From assembly GCA_910584285.1 (NCBI GenBank), contig CAJTYK010000007.1:4954-68953 (forward strand): 64,000 bases of DNA, read 5' to 3'. The stretch comes from an uncultured Oscillospiraceae bacterium. GTDB lineage: Bacteria; Bacillota; Clostridia; Oscillospirales; Oscillospiraceae. The notes under the pieces are model-generated. The model did no database searches, was not told where the DNA came from, and was given only the letters and a program-made list of their open reading frames with translations. Positions 25,813 to 33,390 of this stretch are shown here, one piece after another (within the stretch, counting starts at the first letter, position 1; every line of letters begins with the position of its first letter). The translations under genes were made by a program, and so were the position numbers.

Positions 25813-26502
25813 TTAAGAAAGGTTAAACTTGAACCCGATGCCCCACACGGTCTTGATATAGCTGCGCTCTGAGTCGGCCTTGGCCAGCTTGGCGCGCAGG
25901 TTGCTGACATGGACGTTCACCGTGTTGTCGTCCCCGATGAAGTCCTCCCCCCACACCGCCTCGTAGATCTGGGCTCGGGAGAAGGCCCGCCGGGGATTTT
26001 TCATCAGCAGGGCCAAAATGTCGAACTCCCGCCCGGTGAGGGGCACCTCCCGTCCGTCCACCAGGGCGGCGTGGCTGTCCAGATCCAGGGTTAGCGGCCC
26101 CGCGGACAGGGCCTCCGCCGTCGGCACGCTGAACTGGCGGCTGCGGCGCAGCTGGGCCTCCACCCGGGCCAGCACCTCGGCGTTGTCGAAGGGCTTGGGG
26201 ATGAAGTCGTCCGCCCCCAGCTTGAGGACGTTCACCCGGTCTGACACCCCCAGCTTGGCGGACACCACGATGATGGGCATGGTCTTGCCCCGGCGCACCC
26301 GCTGGATGAACTCCTCGCCGGTGACCCCGGGGAGCATGAGATCCAGCAGCACCAGGTCGTAGTCGTATTTTTCCGCCCAGAGCAGGGCCTCGCTGCCGGA
26401 GAAGGCGGCCCGGCAGGTGTAGCCTGCCCCCTCCAAAATGGCGCACAGCAGTCGGTTGATGTCGGCGTCGTCCTCGACGATCAGGATATTGGCGTGTTCC
26501 AC
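25813..26502 (-). CDS. OmpR-family response regulator (GTG start)
   Basis: This 229-aa regulator has a receiver domain with the acidic pair IVEDD, the phosphoacceptor Asp in DLVLLDLMLPG, and the switch Lys in FIPKPFD, followed by a winged-helix DNA-binding domain (LTGREFDILALLMKNPRRAF, VNVHVSNLRAKL). The start is GTG at 26502, set by GGGAGGG 6 bases upstream. It leads the operon and is the likely partner of the kinase at 22673, controlling this transporter and perhaps itself. Confidence 0.94.
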   Translation of the reverse strand: MEHANILIVEDDADINRLLCAILEGAGYTCRAAFSGSEALLWAEKYDYDLVLLDLMLPGVTGEEFIQRVRRGKTMPIIVVSAKLGVSDRVNVLKLGADDFIPKPFDNAEVLARVEAQLRRSRQFSVPTAEALSAGPLTLDLDSHAALVDGREVPLTGREFDILALLMKNPRRAFSRAQIYEAVWGEDFIGDDNTVNVHVSNLRAKLAKADSERSYIKTVWGIGFKFNLS

Positions 26503-26532
26503 AATGATCCCTCCCCGGTTCCTTACCCGGAC

Positions 26533-26541
26533 AGTATAGCA
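26533..26541 (-). promoter_or_regulatory. Extended -10 promoter of the regulator-ABC-kinase operon
   Basis: On the minus strand TGCTATACT (26541 to 26533) is an extended -10 element about 30 bases before the GTG start. The -35 position (26561-26556, GGAAAC) is poor, which fits either an extended -10 promoter or one needing its own regulator. Confidence 0.5.
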
Positions 26542-26546
26542 TAAAC

Positions 26547-26574
26547 GCCCCCGGCGTTTCCATACGCCGGGGGC
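26547..26574 (-). terminator. Stem-loop after the coat protein genes
   Basis: An 11-base perfect stem (26547-26557 with 26564-26574, GCCCCCGGCGT) and 6-base loop lies between the coat genes and the regulator operon. The T tract is weak on the minus strand (GTTTATG) and better on the plus strand (AGATTTT). Confidence 0.6.
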
Positions 26575-26658
26575 AGATTTTAGGAAATATTAAGAACCGG
26601 GGCAGGGGAGGGGCGGAAACCCCGCCGCCAACCCGGCGGGCGGTGGACATGAGGCGGA

Positions 26659-26922
26659 TCAGCCCGTGAGGGTGGGGGCCTGGTTGCTGAACTTTTGCTC
26701 CGCCTGGGCCACCATCTGGGGCTGGGCCTGCTCCACCTTGTACCAGCCCTTCTGCTTGGCCGTCTCGAACAACTGCGTCTGGGTTTTGTGGCCCTGGGTG
26801 AGCAGGTTCACAAAGGCGTCCCGGAGCTGCACGTTGGTGCACTCGGAGGCGAACAGGTTGTAGTTGGTGCTCATCTTCTTCTCGGTGAGCAGCAGGTCGG
26901 TGATGATCTCGGATTCCTTCAT
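26659..26922 (-). CDS. Spore coat protein, CotF-like
   Basis: This 87-aa protein (ESEIITDLLLTEKKMSTNYN then FASECTNVQLRDAFVNLL) has the helical ferritin-like pattern of the CotF/coat protein family found in endospore formers. The C-terminal part is rich in Gln (VEQAQPQMVAQAEQKF). AAGGAGG precedes the ATG. It is 12 bases downstream of a second small coat-like gene, forming a two-gene operon. The assignment supports a sporulating host. Confidence 0.82.
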   Translation of the reverse strand: MKESEIITDLLLTEKKMSTNYNLFASECTNVQLRDAFVNLLTQGHKTQTQLFETAKQKGWYKVEQAQPQMVAQAEQKFSNQAPTLTG

Positions 26923-26934
26923 GGTCGCTCCTCC

Positions 26935-27120
26935 TTAACGTAAGAAGCCCAGCAGGGTATCGTAGTTCTGCTTGTGCTGGGCGGCGTACTGGGTATAGGC
27001 GTTTTTCAGCTCGGCCTCCTGGGTGGCCTGGGCCGCGTCCTGGTACTTGCAGCACAGCATTCCCTCGAAGCCCAGCTGATCCTCCAGGGCGGACAGTTCC
27101 TTGGTGCTCAGATTCGGCAT
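26935..27120 (-). CDS. Small coat-like protein (61 aa)
   Basis: MPNLSTKELSALEDQLGFEG followed by MLCCKYQDAAQATQEAELKN is a short two-helix version of the CotF-type helical bundle, with a CC pair. The start follows AAAGGAGG. Small partners of this kind regularly accompany CotF-like genes in Clostridia. Role as a coat component is inferred from the family and the neighbour. Confidence 0.75.
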   Translation of the reverse strand: MPNLSTKELSALEDQLGFEGMLCCKYQDAAQATQEAELKNAYTQYAAQHKQNYDTLLGFLR

Positions 27121-27181
27121 GGTGTATGCCTCCTTTACTCACAGGATGCCTTTAGTATGGCGGGGAGGAGGAACTTTATGC

Positions 27182-27217
27182 AAAAAATTCCCGCGCCGGT
27201 AAAACTCGGCGCGGGAA
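27182..27217 (-). terminator. Terminator of the esterase/ATP-grasp operon
   Basis: An 11-base perfect stem (27188-27198 with 27207-27217, TTCCCGCGCCG) and 8-base loop lies 5 bases after the ATP-grasp stop. On the minus strand it is followed by TTTTTTGC, a classical intrinsic terminator. Confidence 0.85.
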
Positions 27218-27222
27218 GAAAA

Positions 27223-28434
27223 TCAAGCCTTCTGCTGTTTTGGGGCCTTGAGCTTGAGCACATTCCGGTAGAACCCGTCCAGCCCCCGCTTGGTGGGGAA
27301 GGTGGCCACGTACATTTGATTGCCCATGGCGTCGGACAGTACGTCGGGGATCCGGCCCACCATCTTCAACTGAGCGCCGTATTTGACCAGAATGTCCGCG
27401 TGGCTCAGGGCGAAGTCCTTGCCGTCCCGCCGCCCGGCGTAGGCGCAGAAGGCGTGCTCCCCATCTTCCAAAGTGGAGCGGTCGAAGGCGATCATGTCCG
27501 CCCAGATCTTATAGACGTTGGTGGAGTTGGCGAAATTCATCATGTCTGGGCTGAACCCGCCGCAGGGCCGCATATTGACCTCCAGGGCCACCACGTCCCC
27601 CTCTTTGCCCATGCCCTCCTGATCCTGGGTGAGGCGGAAGAACTCGAAGTGGACGAAGCGGCTTTTCACGCCGAAGCTCTTGACGGTGGCCCGGCCCGCC
27701 TTCCGGGTATCGGCGGGGAGATCCTTGACGATGTAGTAAATGGAGTTGTCCTCGTCGTTGACAATATCCATGATGGACATGGGGGTGACGTTGCCCGTCT
27801 CAAAGATGGGCTTACCCTGGGAGTCGATAATGGCGTCGTAGGAGTTGACCTCCGCGTGAATGAACTCCTCCATGATGTAAGGCACGGCTTGCTTTGTCTC
27901 CAGGAAGCGCCGCAGGTCGGCCTCGCAGGACAGCTTGTGGGTGTCGGAGGCGCCCACGCCGTTGTCCGGCTTGACCACCACCGGCCAGCCTACCTGCTTG
28001 ATGAAGGCCAGACAGCCCTGCTCGTCGTCCACCAGATGGTAACGGGCCACAGGGATGCCCGCCTTCTGATAGAACTCCTTCATCCGGGACTTGTACTTGA
28101 TCCGGGGCATATCGTCTGTCTGGAAGCCGGAGGTGATGTGAAAGTTGGTGCGCAGCATGGCGTCCCGCTCCAGCCAATACTCGTTGTTGGACTCCAGCCA
28201 GTCGATGCGCCCGTGCTTGAAGATGAAATAAGCCACAGCCCGGTACACCTCGTCGTAGTTCTCCAGGCTGTCTACCCTGTAGTATTCGTTGAGGCTGTCC
28301 TTCAGCTCATCGGACAGCCCGTCATAGGGCGCGTCTCCGATGCCCAACACGTTCATGCCGTTGTTTTTCAGCTCCCGGCAGAACTGCCAGTAGTTGGTGG
28401 GAAAGTTGGGGGAAATAAAGATCACATTTTTCAT
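27223..28434 (-). CDS. ATP-grasp ligase
   Basis: This 403-aa protein has an N-terminal Rossmann-like pre-ATP-grasp domain (NVIFISPNFPTNYWQFCREL) and an ATP-grasp core: WPVVVKPDNGVGASDTHKLS as the lysine and glycine loop, YIMEEFIHAEVNSYDAIID, and the metal-binding LEVNMRPCGGFSPDMMNFA. ATP-grasp enzymes activate a carboxylate as acyl phosphate and join it to an amine or thiol. Substrate cannot be predicted. The ATG at 28434 follows AGAAGGA; longer frames into the esterase gene are rejected. It is the last gene after two esterases, so it may build or process an ester/amide-bearing small molecule. Confidence 0.85.
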   Translation of the reverse strand: MKNVIFISPNFPTNYWQFCRELKNNGMNVLGIGDAPYDGLSDELKDSLNEYYRVDSLENYDEVYRAVAYFIFKHGRIDWLESNNEYWLERDAMLRTNFHITSGFQTDDMPRIKYKSRMKEFYQKAGIPVARYHLVDDEQGCLAFIKQVGWPVVVKPDNGVGASDTHKLSCEADLRRFLETKQAVPYIMEEFIHAEVNSYDAIIDSQGKPIFETGNVTPMSIMDIVNDEDNSIYYIVKDLPADTRKAGRATVKSFGVKSRFVHFEFFRLTQDQEGMGKEGDVVALEVNMRPCGGFSPDMMNFANSTNVYKIWADMIAFDRSTLEDGEHAFCAYAGRRDGKDFALSHADILVKYGAQLKMVGRIPDVLSDAMGNQMYVATFPTKRGLDGFYRNVLKLKAPKQQKA

Positions 28435-28466
28435 GGGGATTCCTTCTCTCTTTTCGTTTCGCATTT

Positions 28467-28492
28467 GGGTGATCCGGTGTTCCGGATCACCC
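28467..28492 (-). repeat. Intercistronic stem-loop
   Basis: GGGTGATCCGG (28467-28477) pairs perfectly with 28482-28492 around a 4-base loop. It covers the stop codon of the upstream esterase and has no following T run, so it probably tunes mRNA stability between genes. Confidence 0.45.
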
Positions 28493-29245
28493 CTGATCCA
28501 GCAGGTAGGGCACGAAGTAGGCCACCTGCTTGTACCACCAGTCCCAGTCGTGGGCCACGTCCCACCCCCAGAAGTCCACCCAGAGGTGGATATTTTTCCG
28601 CTGGCAGATATCCGCCAGCTGCCGGGTGGTGTCCGGGATCTCCCAGGGGCCCTGGCCCACGCAGACGACCCCCTTCTTCTGGTTGTAGAGCTGGATAAAG
28701 GGGTGATCCGCGGGCATACCCTCCAGATAGTGCACCGGGGAATTGCGGTATACCACCTCGTCCATATAGCCGTCGAAGCCGTAGTCCGCGGTGTAGATCC
28801 CGCTGAGGGCCAGCACCCGGTCGAACAGATCCGGGCGGCGGAAGAACAGGTTGACGGCGTGGGTGGCCCCCAGGCTGCACCCAAAGGCCATCACCCCGGG
28901 CTCTCCCGTCCAGCCGTTGCGCTCATTCACCATGGAGCGCATAAAGGGCACCACCTCGTCGGTGATGTAGGCGATCCACTGCTCGTACCGGCGGATGCGC
29001 CAGTAGGGGTCGCCCTCCTTGTCCGACCAGCTCTCCTTGTCCATGGTGTCGATGGAGAACACCATCACCTGGCCGGAGTCAATCCAGGGCGACCAGGCGT
29101 CCGTCATTTTGAAGTTCTCAAAGTCAAAAAACCGTCCGTCCTGGCAGGGGATGAACAGCACAGGCCGCCCTGCGTGGCCGTACACCTTCATCTCCATGTC
29201 CCGGCCCAGGGCGGGGCTATAGTCTTTAAAATATTGTGTCTCCAT
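28487..29245 (-). CDS. Alpha/beta-hydrolase esterase
   Basis: This 252-aa protein is an esterase-D/antigen-85 type alpha/beta hydrolase. The nucleophile elbow is FGCSLGATHAVNLFFRRPD, followed by FDRVLALSGIY, and a catalytic His is expected in WVDFWGWDVAHDWDWWYKQ. It lacks a signal peptide, so it should act inside the cell. The start (METQYFKDYSPALGR) follows AGGGAT-rich sequence. It shares the operon with a second esterase upstream and an ATP-grasp ligase downstream. Substrate is unknown. Confidence 0.85.
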   Translation of the reverse strand: METQYFKDYSPALGRDMEMKVYGHAGRPVLFIPCQDGRFFDFENFKMTDAWSPWIDSGQVMVFSIDTMDKESWSDKEGDPYWRIRRYEQWIAYITDEVVPFMRSMVNERNGWTGEPGVMAFGCSLGATHAVNLFFRRPDLFDRVLALSGIYTADYGFDGYMDEVVYRNSPVHYLEGMPADHPFIQLYNQKKGVVCVGQGPWEIPDTTRQLADICQRKNIHLWVDFWGWDVAHDWDWWYKQVAYFVPYLLDQG

Positions 29246-29294
29246 AGGGAATCCCTCCTATTGCTTTTCCCGTCCGCGGGACGGGGTACAGACG

Positions 29295-30065
29295 TCAAGT
29301 CTCCCTGCCATAGAGCAGGGCGCTGAGAAAGAACGGGATCTGCCGCTCCCAGCTGGCCTCACAGTGTTCCCCGCCGGGGATGACGCGGAAGTCCAGCCCG
29401 ATCCGCTTTTCCGTCAGCAGGGCCGCCGCCTGGCCCAGGGCCTTGAGCTGGGCGGGGTGGTTGTTCAGCTCCTCCGAGCCGTAGTCCAGGTAGAGGGCCG
29501 TGTCCGGCGCCACCCGAGCGGAGCGGATCAGGCTCTCTACCCGCCCTGGGGCCACCCAAAGGGAGGGGGACAGAGCCGCCGCCCGGGAGAACACGTGGTT
29601 ATACTCCAGTAGGGCGTACAGGCTCATCAGCCCGCCCATGGAGCTGCCGGCGATAAAGGTGTCCGCCCGGCCGGGGAGGGTGGGGAATTCCCGGTCGATC
29701 TCGGGCTTAAACACCCGGGTCATCCACTCCATGGTGATCTTCCCCCGGCCAACCACCTTCTTGAACTGGGGGGCGCGGAAGGTGAAGGGGGAGTATTCGC
29801 TCAGCCGGCCGTTGTCCGGATGGTGGTTGCACTCCACCGCCGCCACCATGAGCTGAGTCTGGGTGGCGTCCAGGTAGTCTCCCATGCCCCAGCTCTTGCC
29901 ATAGGTGGCGTCCTTGTCGAAAAAGACGTTGTGCCCGTCGAACATATAGAGGACGGGGTAGCGCAGGTCGTGGTTCTCCTCCCAGGAGTCGGGCAGGTAG
30001 ACGTAAGCCCGGCGGGGCTCGTCCCCGGTGAGGGCGGGTATGGTGAGGTTCCATTGATCGATCAT
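29295..30065 (-). CDS. Alpha/beta-hydrolase esterase, first gene of operon
   Basis: This 256-aa esterase has AYVYLPDSWEENHDLRYPVL and YMFDGHNVFFDKDATYGKSW, the N-terminal block of the esterase-D family (also enterochelin-esterase-like), the nucleophile motif FIAGSSMGGLMSLYALLEY, and the catalytic His in VIPGGEHCEASWERQIPFF. No signal peptide is seen. The ATG at 30065 was taken; a TTG two codons upstream is nearer to GGAAAGGA and equally possible. It is the promoter-proximal gene of the three-gene operon. Confidence 0.87.
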   Translation of the reverse strand: MIDQWNLTIPALTGDEPRRAYVYLPDSWEENHDLRYPVLYMFDGHNVFFDKDATYGKSWGMGDYLDATQTQLMVAAVECNHHPDNGRLSEYSPFTFRAPQFKKVVGRGKITMEWMTRVFKPEIDREFPTLPGRADTFIAGSSMGGLMSLYALLEYNHVFSRAAALSPSLWVAPGRVESLIRSARVAPDTALYLDYGSEELNNHPAQLKALGQAAALLTEKRIGLDFRVIPGGEHCEASWERQIPFFLSALLYGRET

Positions 30066-30111
30066 GAACAAGGCGTCCTTTCCCGCTTCAAAGCGTTAAT
30101 GATCACAGCAT

Positions 30112-30140
30112 AGTTTAGCACAGCAGCGGGGAAAAATCAA
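30112..30140 (-). promoter_or_regulatory. Promoter of the esterase/ATP-grasp operon
   Basis: On the minus strand TTGATT (30140-30135), 17-base spacer and TAAACT (30117-30112) with TGC in front form a good sigma-A promoter about 40 bases before the esterase start. Confidence 0.65.
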
Positions 30141-30243
30141 CCGGCGGATTGCGTAAGGCCCGCCTTGAGCCACATTTTGGGCAAAATGATGGAGACCCAC
30201 CCTGAACCCGCCCTCTGCCGGCGGCCTTTTTTTGAAAAAACGG

Positions 30244-30272
30244 TTGATAATTCCCGTCGGACGTGATAGAAT
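30244..30272 (+). promoter_or_regulatory. Promoter of the SRP RNA gene
   Basis: TTGATA (30244-30249), 17-base spacer, TAGAAT (30267-30272) with an extended TGA before the -10. The predicted start at about 30279 lies just before the pairing 5' end of the RNA. Confidence 0.75.
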
Positions 30273-30279
30273 AACCGAT

Positions 30280-30602
30280 AGTCTGCCAAGCGTCTCAGCG
30301 CGGGGTAAGGCCGCGATAGTCGGGGAGATAGCGGTGCCCTGTACCTGCAACCCGCTACAGCAGGGATGAAGTCCGGCCCCCGGAGGCGGAATGTGCCGCC
30401 TGCCCCATATAAGCAGCGATGATGGATCGGTCCCGCGCAACGCCCACCCGTGAACCGTGTCAGGCGGGGAACCGAGCAGCACTAAGCGGACCCGGACGTG
30501 TGCCGCGGGGCTGCCGATCCTGAGCCGGCTGTATGGGTAACGGGTATATGCCGTCCTTCAAAGGCCGGTTCGCGGTCTTACCATGCGCTGAGACGCCTGG
30601 CA
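30280..30602 (+). ncRNA. ffs: Signal recognition particle RNA, large bacterial type
   Basis: This is the RNA of the signal recognition particle, which targets membrane and secreted proteins. The 5' end GCCAAGCGTCTCAGCGC (from 30285) pairs with the 3' end GCGCTGAGACGCCTGGC, one mismatch, closing a molecule of about 320 bases. The Alu-domain core CCTGCAACCCGCTACAG and the S-domain elements GTCAGG and GGAACCGAGCAGCACTAAG, the Ffh-binding region, are clear. The Alu domain is typical of Bacillus and Clostridia. It lies immediately before dnaX, a conserved arrangement. The exact ends are inferred from pairing and promoter position. Confidence 0.9.
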
Positions 30603-30618
30603 TAATTAAAACGGATGG

Positions 30619-30653
30619 AGCGCGGCGCGGACGTGGCGCTGCGCTATTTCTTT
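30619..30653 (+). terminator. Probable terminator after ffs
   Basis: A 9-base stem (30619-30627 with 30637-30645, one G-U pair) is followed by ATTTCTTT. It could end ffs transcripts partially, with read-through supplying dnaX, as no separate dnaX promoter is obvious. Confidence 0.55.
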
Positions 30654-30671
30654 ATGCTGAGGTGGTTTGCC

Positions 30672-32483
30672 ATGTACCAGGCGCTGTACCGCAAGTGGCG
30701 CTCCCGCACCTTTGATCAGGTGGTGGGGCAGGAGCACGTGACCCAGACGCTGAAGCGCCAGGTGGAGACGGGGCGGCTGTCCCACGCCTACCTGTTCACC
30801 GGCACCCGGGGGACGGGCAAGACCTCCTGCGCCAAGCTGCTGGCCCGGGCGGTGAACTGTGAGCACCCCGTGGACGGAAGCCCCTGCAACAGCTGTCCCT
30901 CCTGTGTGGGCATTGAGAACGGCTCCATTCTGGACGTGCTGGAGCTGGACGCCGCCTCCAACAACCGGGTGGACGACATCCGGGCCATTCTGGACGAGGC
31001 GGTGTACACCCCCGCTACGGTGAAAAAGCGGGTGTACATCATCGACGAGGTGCATATGCTGTCCGCCCAGGCATTCAACGCCCTGCTGCAAATCCTGGAG
31101 GAGCCGCCGGAGCACCTGATGTTCATTTTGGCCACCACCGAGATCCACAAGGTGCCCGCCACCATCAAGAGCCGGTGCCAGCAGTTCTCCTTCAAGCGCA
31201 TCCGGGCGGAGGACATCGCCGCCCATCTGCTCCACGTGGCGGGGGAGGAGGGCTTTGCCCTCACCGAGGGCGGGGCGGCCCTCATCGCGCGGCTGGCGGA
31301 TGGCGGGATGCGGGACGCGCTGTCCCTGCTGGATCAGTGCTCCGGCGGCGGGGTCGGGTCAGTGGACGAGGAGCGGGTGTATGCCTGCCTGGGATTAGCG
31401 GGGAACGTGGAGACCGCCCGGCTGCTGCTGGACGCGGCCCAGGGGGACACGGCCTCCGCCCTGGAACGGCTGGACGGGCTGTACGCCAACGGCAAGGAGA
31501 TGACCGCCCTGGCGGGAGAGCTGTCCGCCCTGGTGCGGGATCTGCTGGTGCGCAAGACCGCCCCCAGGACGGGCTCCGCCCTGATGACCGGCGGCTTCGA
31601 CGGGGAGACCCTGCGGAAGCTGTCCACCCGATTTGAGGTGCCCCGGCTGGTGCAGATGCTGGCCCTGCTACAGCGGACGGCGGCGGATTTGGCCCACTCC
31701 GCCAACCGCCGCACCGATCTGGAGCTGTGCGTGGTGACGCTGTGCGATCCCACCCTGGATCCCTCCCCAGCGGGGCTGGCCGCCCGGATGGCGCGGCTGG
31801 AGCAGGGGGGGATACCAGCCACGGCCCAGGCCGCGCCCCAGTCGAAGCCCTCCCCCAAGCGGGAAGCGCCCCCTCCGGCTCCGTCGCTGTCCTGGGAGGA
31901 GCCGCCGCTGCGGTCGGAACCGCCCTTACCTGACGAGCCCCCTCTGCCGGACGAGCCGCCAATGGAGCGGGATGGGTTGATGCCGGAGGAACTCCCAACC
32001 AAGCGGGCCGTATCCCCGACCGACGAACTCTCGGTGGAGCGGGAGACGCCCAAACCCGCGCCCGCACCCCGGGCGGAGGAGTCCCCCCAGCCCCCGGCGG
32101 CAGAGCCGGAGCCCGTCCCCGCCAATGTCCCCGGCTGGCCGGGGTGGGCCGCCTTTGTGGAGCGGCTCAAGGGGGCGCTGGACATCGGCGACTACAGCCT
32201 GATCAAAAACCCGGCCATGGCGGAGGGACGCTTTGACGGGCACAAGCTCACAATCTGGACAAATATTGAGGTGGTGCGCACCACACTGGGCAAGGCGGAG
32301 GTGGCCCAGGCCATGGCCCGGCTGTGCCGGGAGCTGACCGGCGTGGCCCGTCAGGTGGAGGTCAAGGAAGGGCAGGCCCCAACCGAGGAACTCCCCGCGG
32401 AGCGCGGCGGCCCCATCCCCCCGGCGGCGGACGCGCTGGACGCGTTCCTGGCCCAGGGCGGCGACAATATCATTGTGGAATAG
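30672..32483 (+). CDS. dnaX: DNA polymerase III subunits gamma/tau
   Basis: DnaX is the ATPase of the clamp loader and couples polymerase to helicase. The 603-aa protein has YQALYRKWRSRTFDQVVGQE at its start, Walker A GTRGTGKTSCAKLL, four zinc cysteines (from VNCEHPVDGSPCNSCPSC), ELDAASNNRVDDIR, and Walker B YIIDEVHMLSAQAFNALLQI. After residue 380 comes a long Pro/Glu-rich linker with repeated LPDEPP units, then a tau-like C-terminal domain. The ATG at 30672 follows GAGGTGG; the frame from 30615 overlaps the ffs terminator. It precedes ybaB, but recR is not found. Confidence 0.96.
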   Translation: MYQALYRKWRSRTFDQVVGQEHVTQTLKRQVETGRLSHAYLFTGTRGTGKTSCAKLLARAVNCEHPVDGSPCNSCPSCVGIENGSILDVLELDAASNNRVDDIRAILDEAVYTPATVKKRVYIIDEVHMLSAQAFNALLQILEEPPEHLMFILATTEIHKVPATIKSRCQQFSFKRIRAEDIAAHLLHVAGEEGFALTEGGAALIARLADGGMRDALSLLDQCSGGGVGSVDEERVYACLGLAGNVETARLLLDAAQGDTASALERLDGLYANGKEMTALAGELSALVRDLLVRKTAPRTGSALMTGGFDGETLRKLSTRFEVPRLVQMLALLQRTAADLAHSANRRTDLELCVVTLCDPTLDPSPAGLAARMARLEQGGIPATAQAAPQSKPSPKREAPPPAPSLSWEEPPLRSEPPLPDEPPLPDEPPMERDGLMPEELPTKRAVSPTDELSVERETPKPAPAPRAEESPQPPAAEPEPVPANVPGWPGWAAFVERLKGALDIGDYSLIKNPAMAEGRFDGHKLTIWTNIEVVRTTLGKAEVAQAMARLCRELTGVARQVEVKEGQAPTEELPAERGGPIPPAADALDAFLAQGGDNIIVE

Positions 32484-32518
32484 CCGCAAGGCATACGATA
32501 TATAAGGAGGCAATCAAA

Positions 32519-32866
32519 ATGGCAAAGGGATTCAACAGCCGCGGCATGGGCGGCATGGGGGGCGGCAACATGAACAACATGATCCGCCAGGCCCAGAAGA
32601 TGCAGCAGGATATGCTCAAAGCCCAGGAGGAGCTGGAGAGCAAGACCTATGAGGCCGCCGCGGGGGGCGGCGTGGTGTCTGCCGCGGTGTCCGGCAAAAA
32701 GGAGCTGGTGTCCGTCACCATCGACCCCGAGGCGGTGGATCCGGACGACGTGGAGATGCTCCAGGATCTCATCGTGGCCGCCGTCAACGAGGCGCTGCGC
32801 AAGGCCACCGAGGACGCCGCCAGCCAGATGTCCCGGCTCACTGGCGGATTGAACCTCCCCTTCTAA
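32519..32866 (+). CDS. ybaB: YbaB/EbfC nucleoid-associated protein
   Basis: YbaB proteins are small dimeric DNA-binding proteins encoded after dnaX in most bacteria. The 115-aa protein has a Gly/Met/Asn-rich start (RGMGGMGGGNMNNMIRQ), then the coiled AQKMQQDMLKAQEELESKTY and the family strand VVSAAVSGKKELVSVTIDPE. The ATG at 32519 is set by a perfect AAGGAGG 9 bases upstream. It lies 35 bases after dnaX. The usual third gene, recR, is replaced here by a NUDIX gene. Confidence 0.94.
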   Translation: MAKGFNSRGMGGMGGGNMNNMIRQAQKMQQDMLKAQEELESKTYEAAAGGGVVSAAVSGKKELVSVTIDPEAVDPDDVEMLQDLIVAAVNEALRKATEDAASQMSRLTGGLNLPF

Positions 32867-32876
32867 GGTGGCAAAA

Positions 32877-33383
32877 ATGTACAACAGCACCCTATGCTAC
32901 CTGGAGAACGGCCGGGGAGAGTACCTGATGCTCCACCGGGTGAAGAAACAGGTGGACATCAACAAGGGCAAGTGGATCGGCATAGGCGGCAAATTTGAGG
33001 AAGGGGAGAGCCCCGACGAGTGCCTGCGCCGAGAGGTCTGGGAGGAGACGGGCCTGACCCTGACCCAGTTCCAATTTCGGGGTGTGGTCACCTTTCTGTG
33101 CAACGACAGCGGCTCGGATCAGTTGATGTACCTGTTCACCGCCACGGGCTGGACGGGGGAGCTGAACCCGGACTGCAACGAGGGTGACCTGGCCTGGGTG
33201 CCCAAGGGGAAGGTGTTGGATCTGCCCATCTGGGAGGGGGACGAGATCTTCCTCAAGCTGCTGGCGGAGGACGCCCCGCCCTTCCTGCTCACCCTGGACT
33301 ACCGGGGGCCGGACGGGGAGGATCGGCTGAGACGGGCCGTACTAAATGGGCAGGGGCTGCCTGTCAACCAAGATAAGGAGTGA
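32877..33383 (+). CDS. NUDIX hydrolase, MutT/8-oxo-dGTP diphosphatase type
   Basis: This 168-aa protein carries a complete NUDIX box GGKFEEGESPDECLRREVWE followed by ETGL, with all metal-binding glutamates. The start MYNSTLCYLENGRGEYLMLH resembles the 8-oxo-dGTP diphosphatases of Bacillota, which clean oxidised nucleotides. ATG at 32877 follows AAGGTGG; a GTG three codons upstream is the alternative. It lies 10 bases after ybaB and 7 before pepF, so one transcript is likely. Confidence 0.88.
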   Translation: MYNSTLCYLENGRGEYLMLHRVKKQVDINKGKWIGIGGKFEEGESPDECLRREVWEETGLTLTQFQFRGVVTFLCNDSGSDQLMYLFTATGWTGELNPDCNEGDLAWVPKGKVLDLPIWEGDEIFLKLLAEDAPPFLLTLDYRGPDGEDRLRRAVLNGQGLPVNQDKE

Positions 33384-33390
33384 CAATCAT

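Noticed and set aside
26974..28698. Plus-strand open frame of 574 codons
   Set aside because: Antisense to the ATP-grasp and coat genes; no ribosome site or domain.
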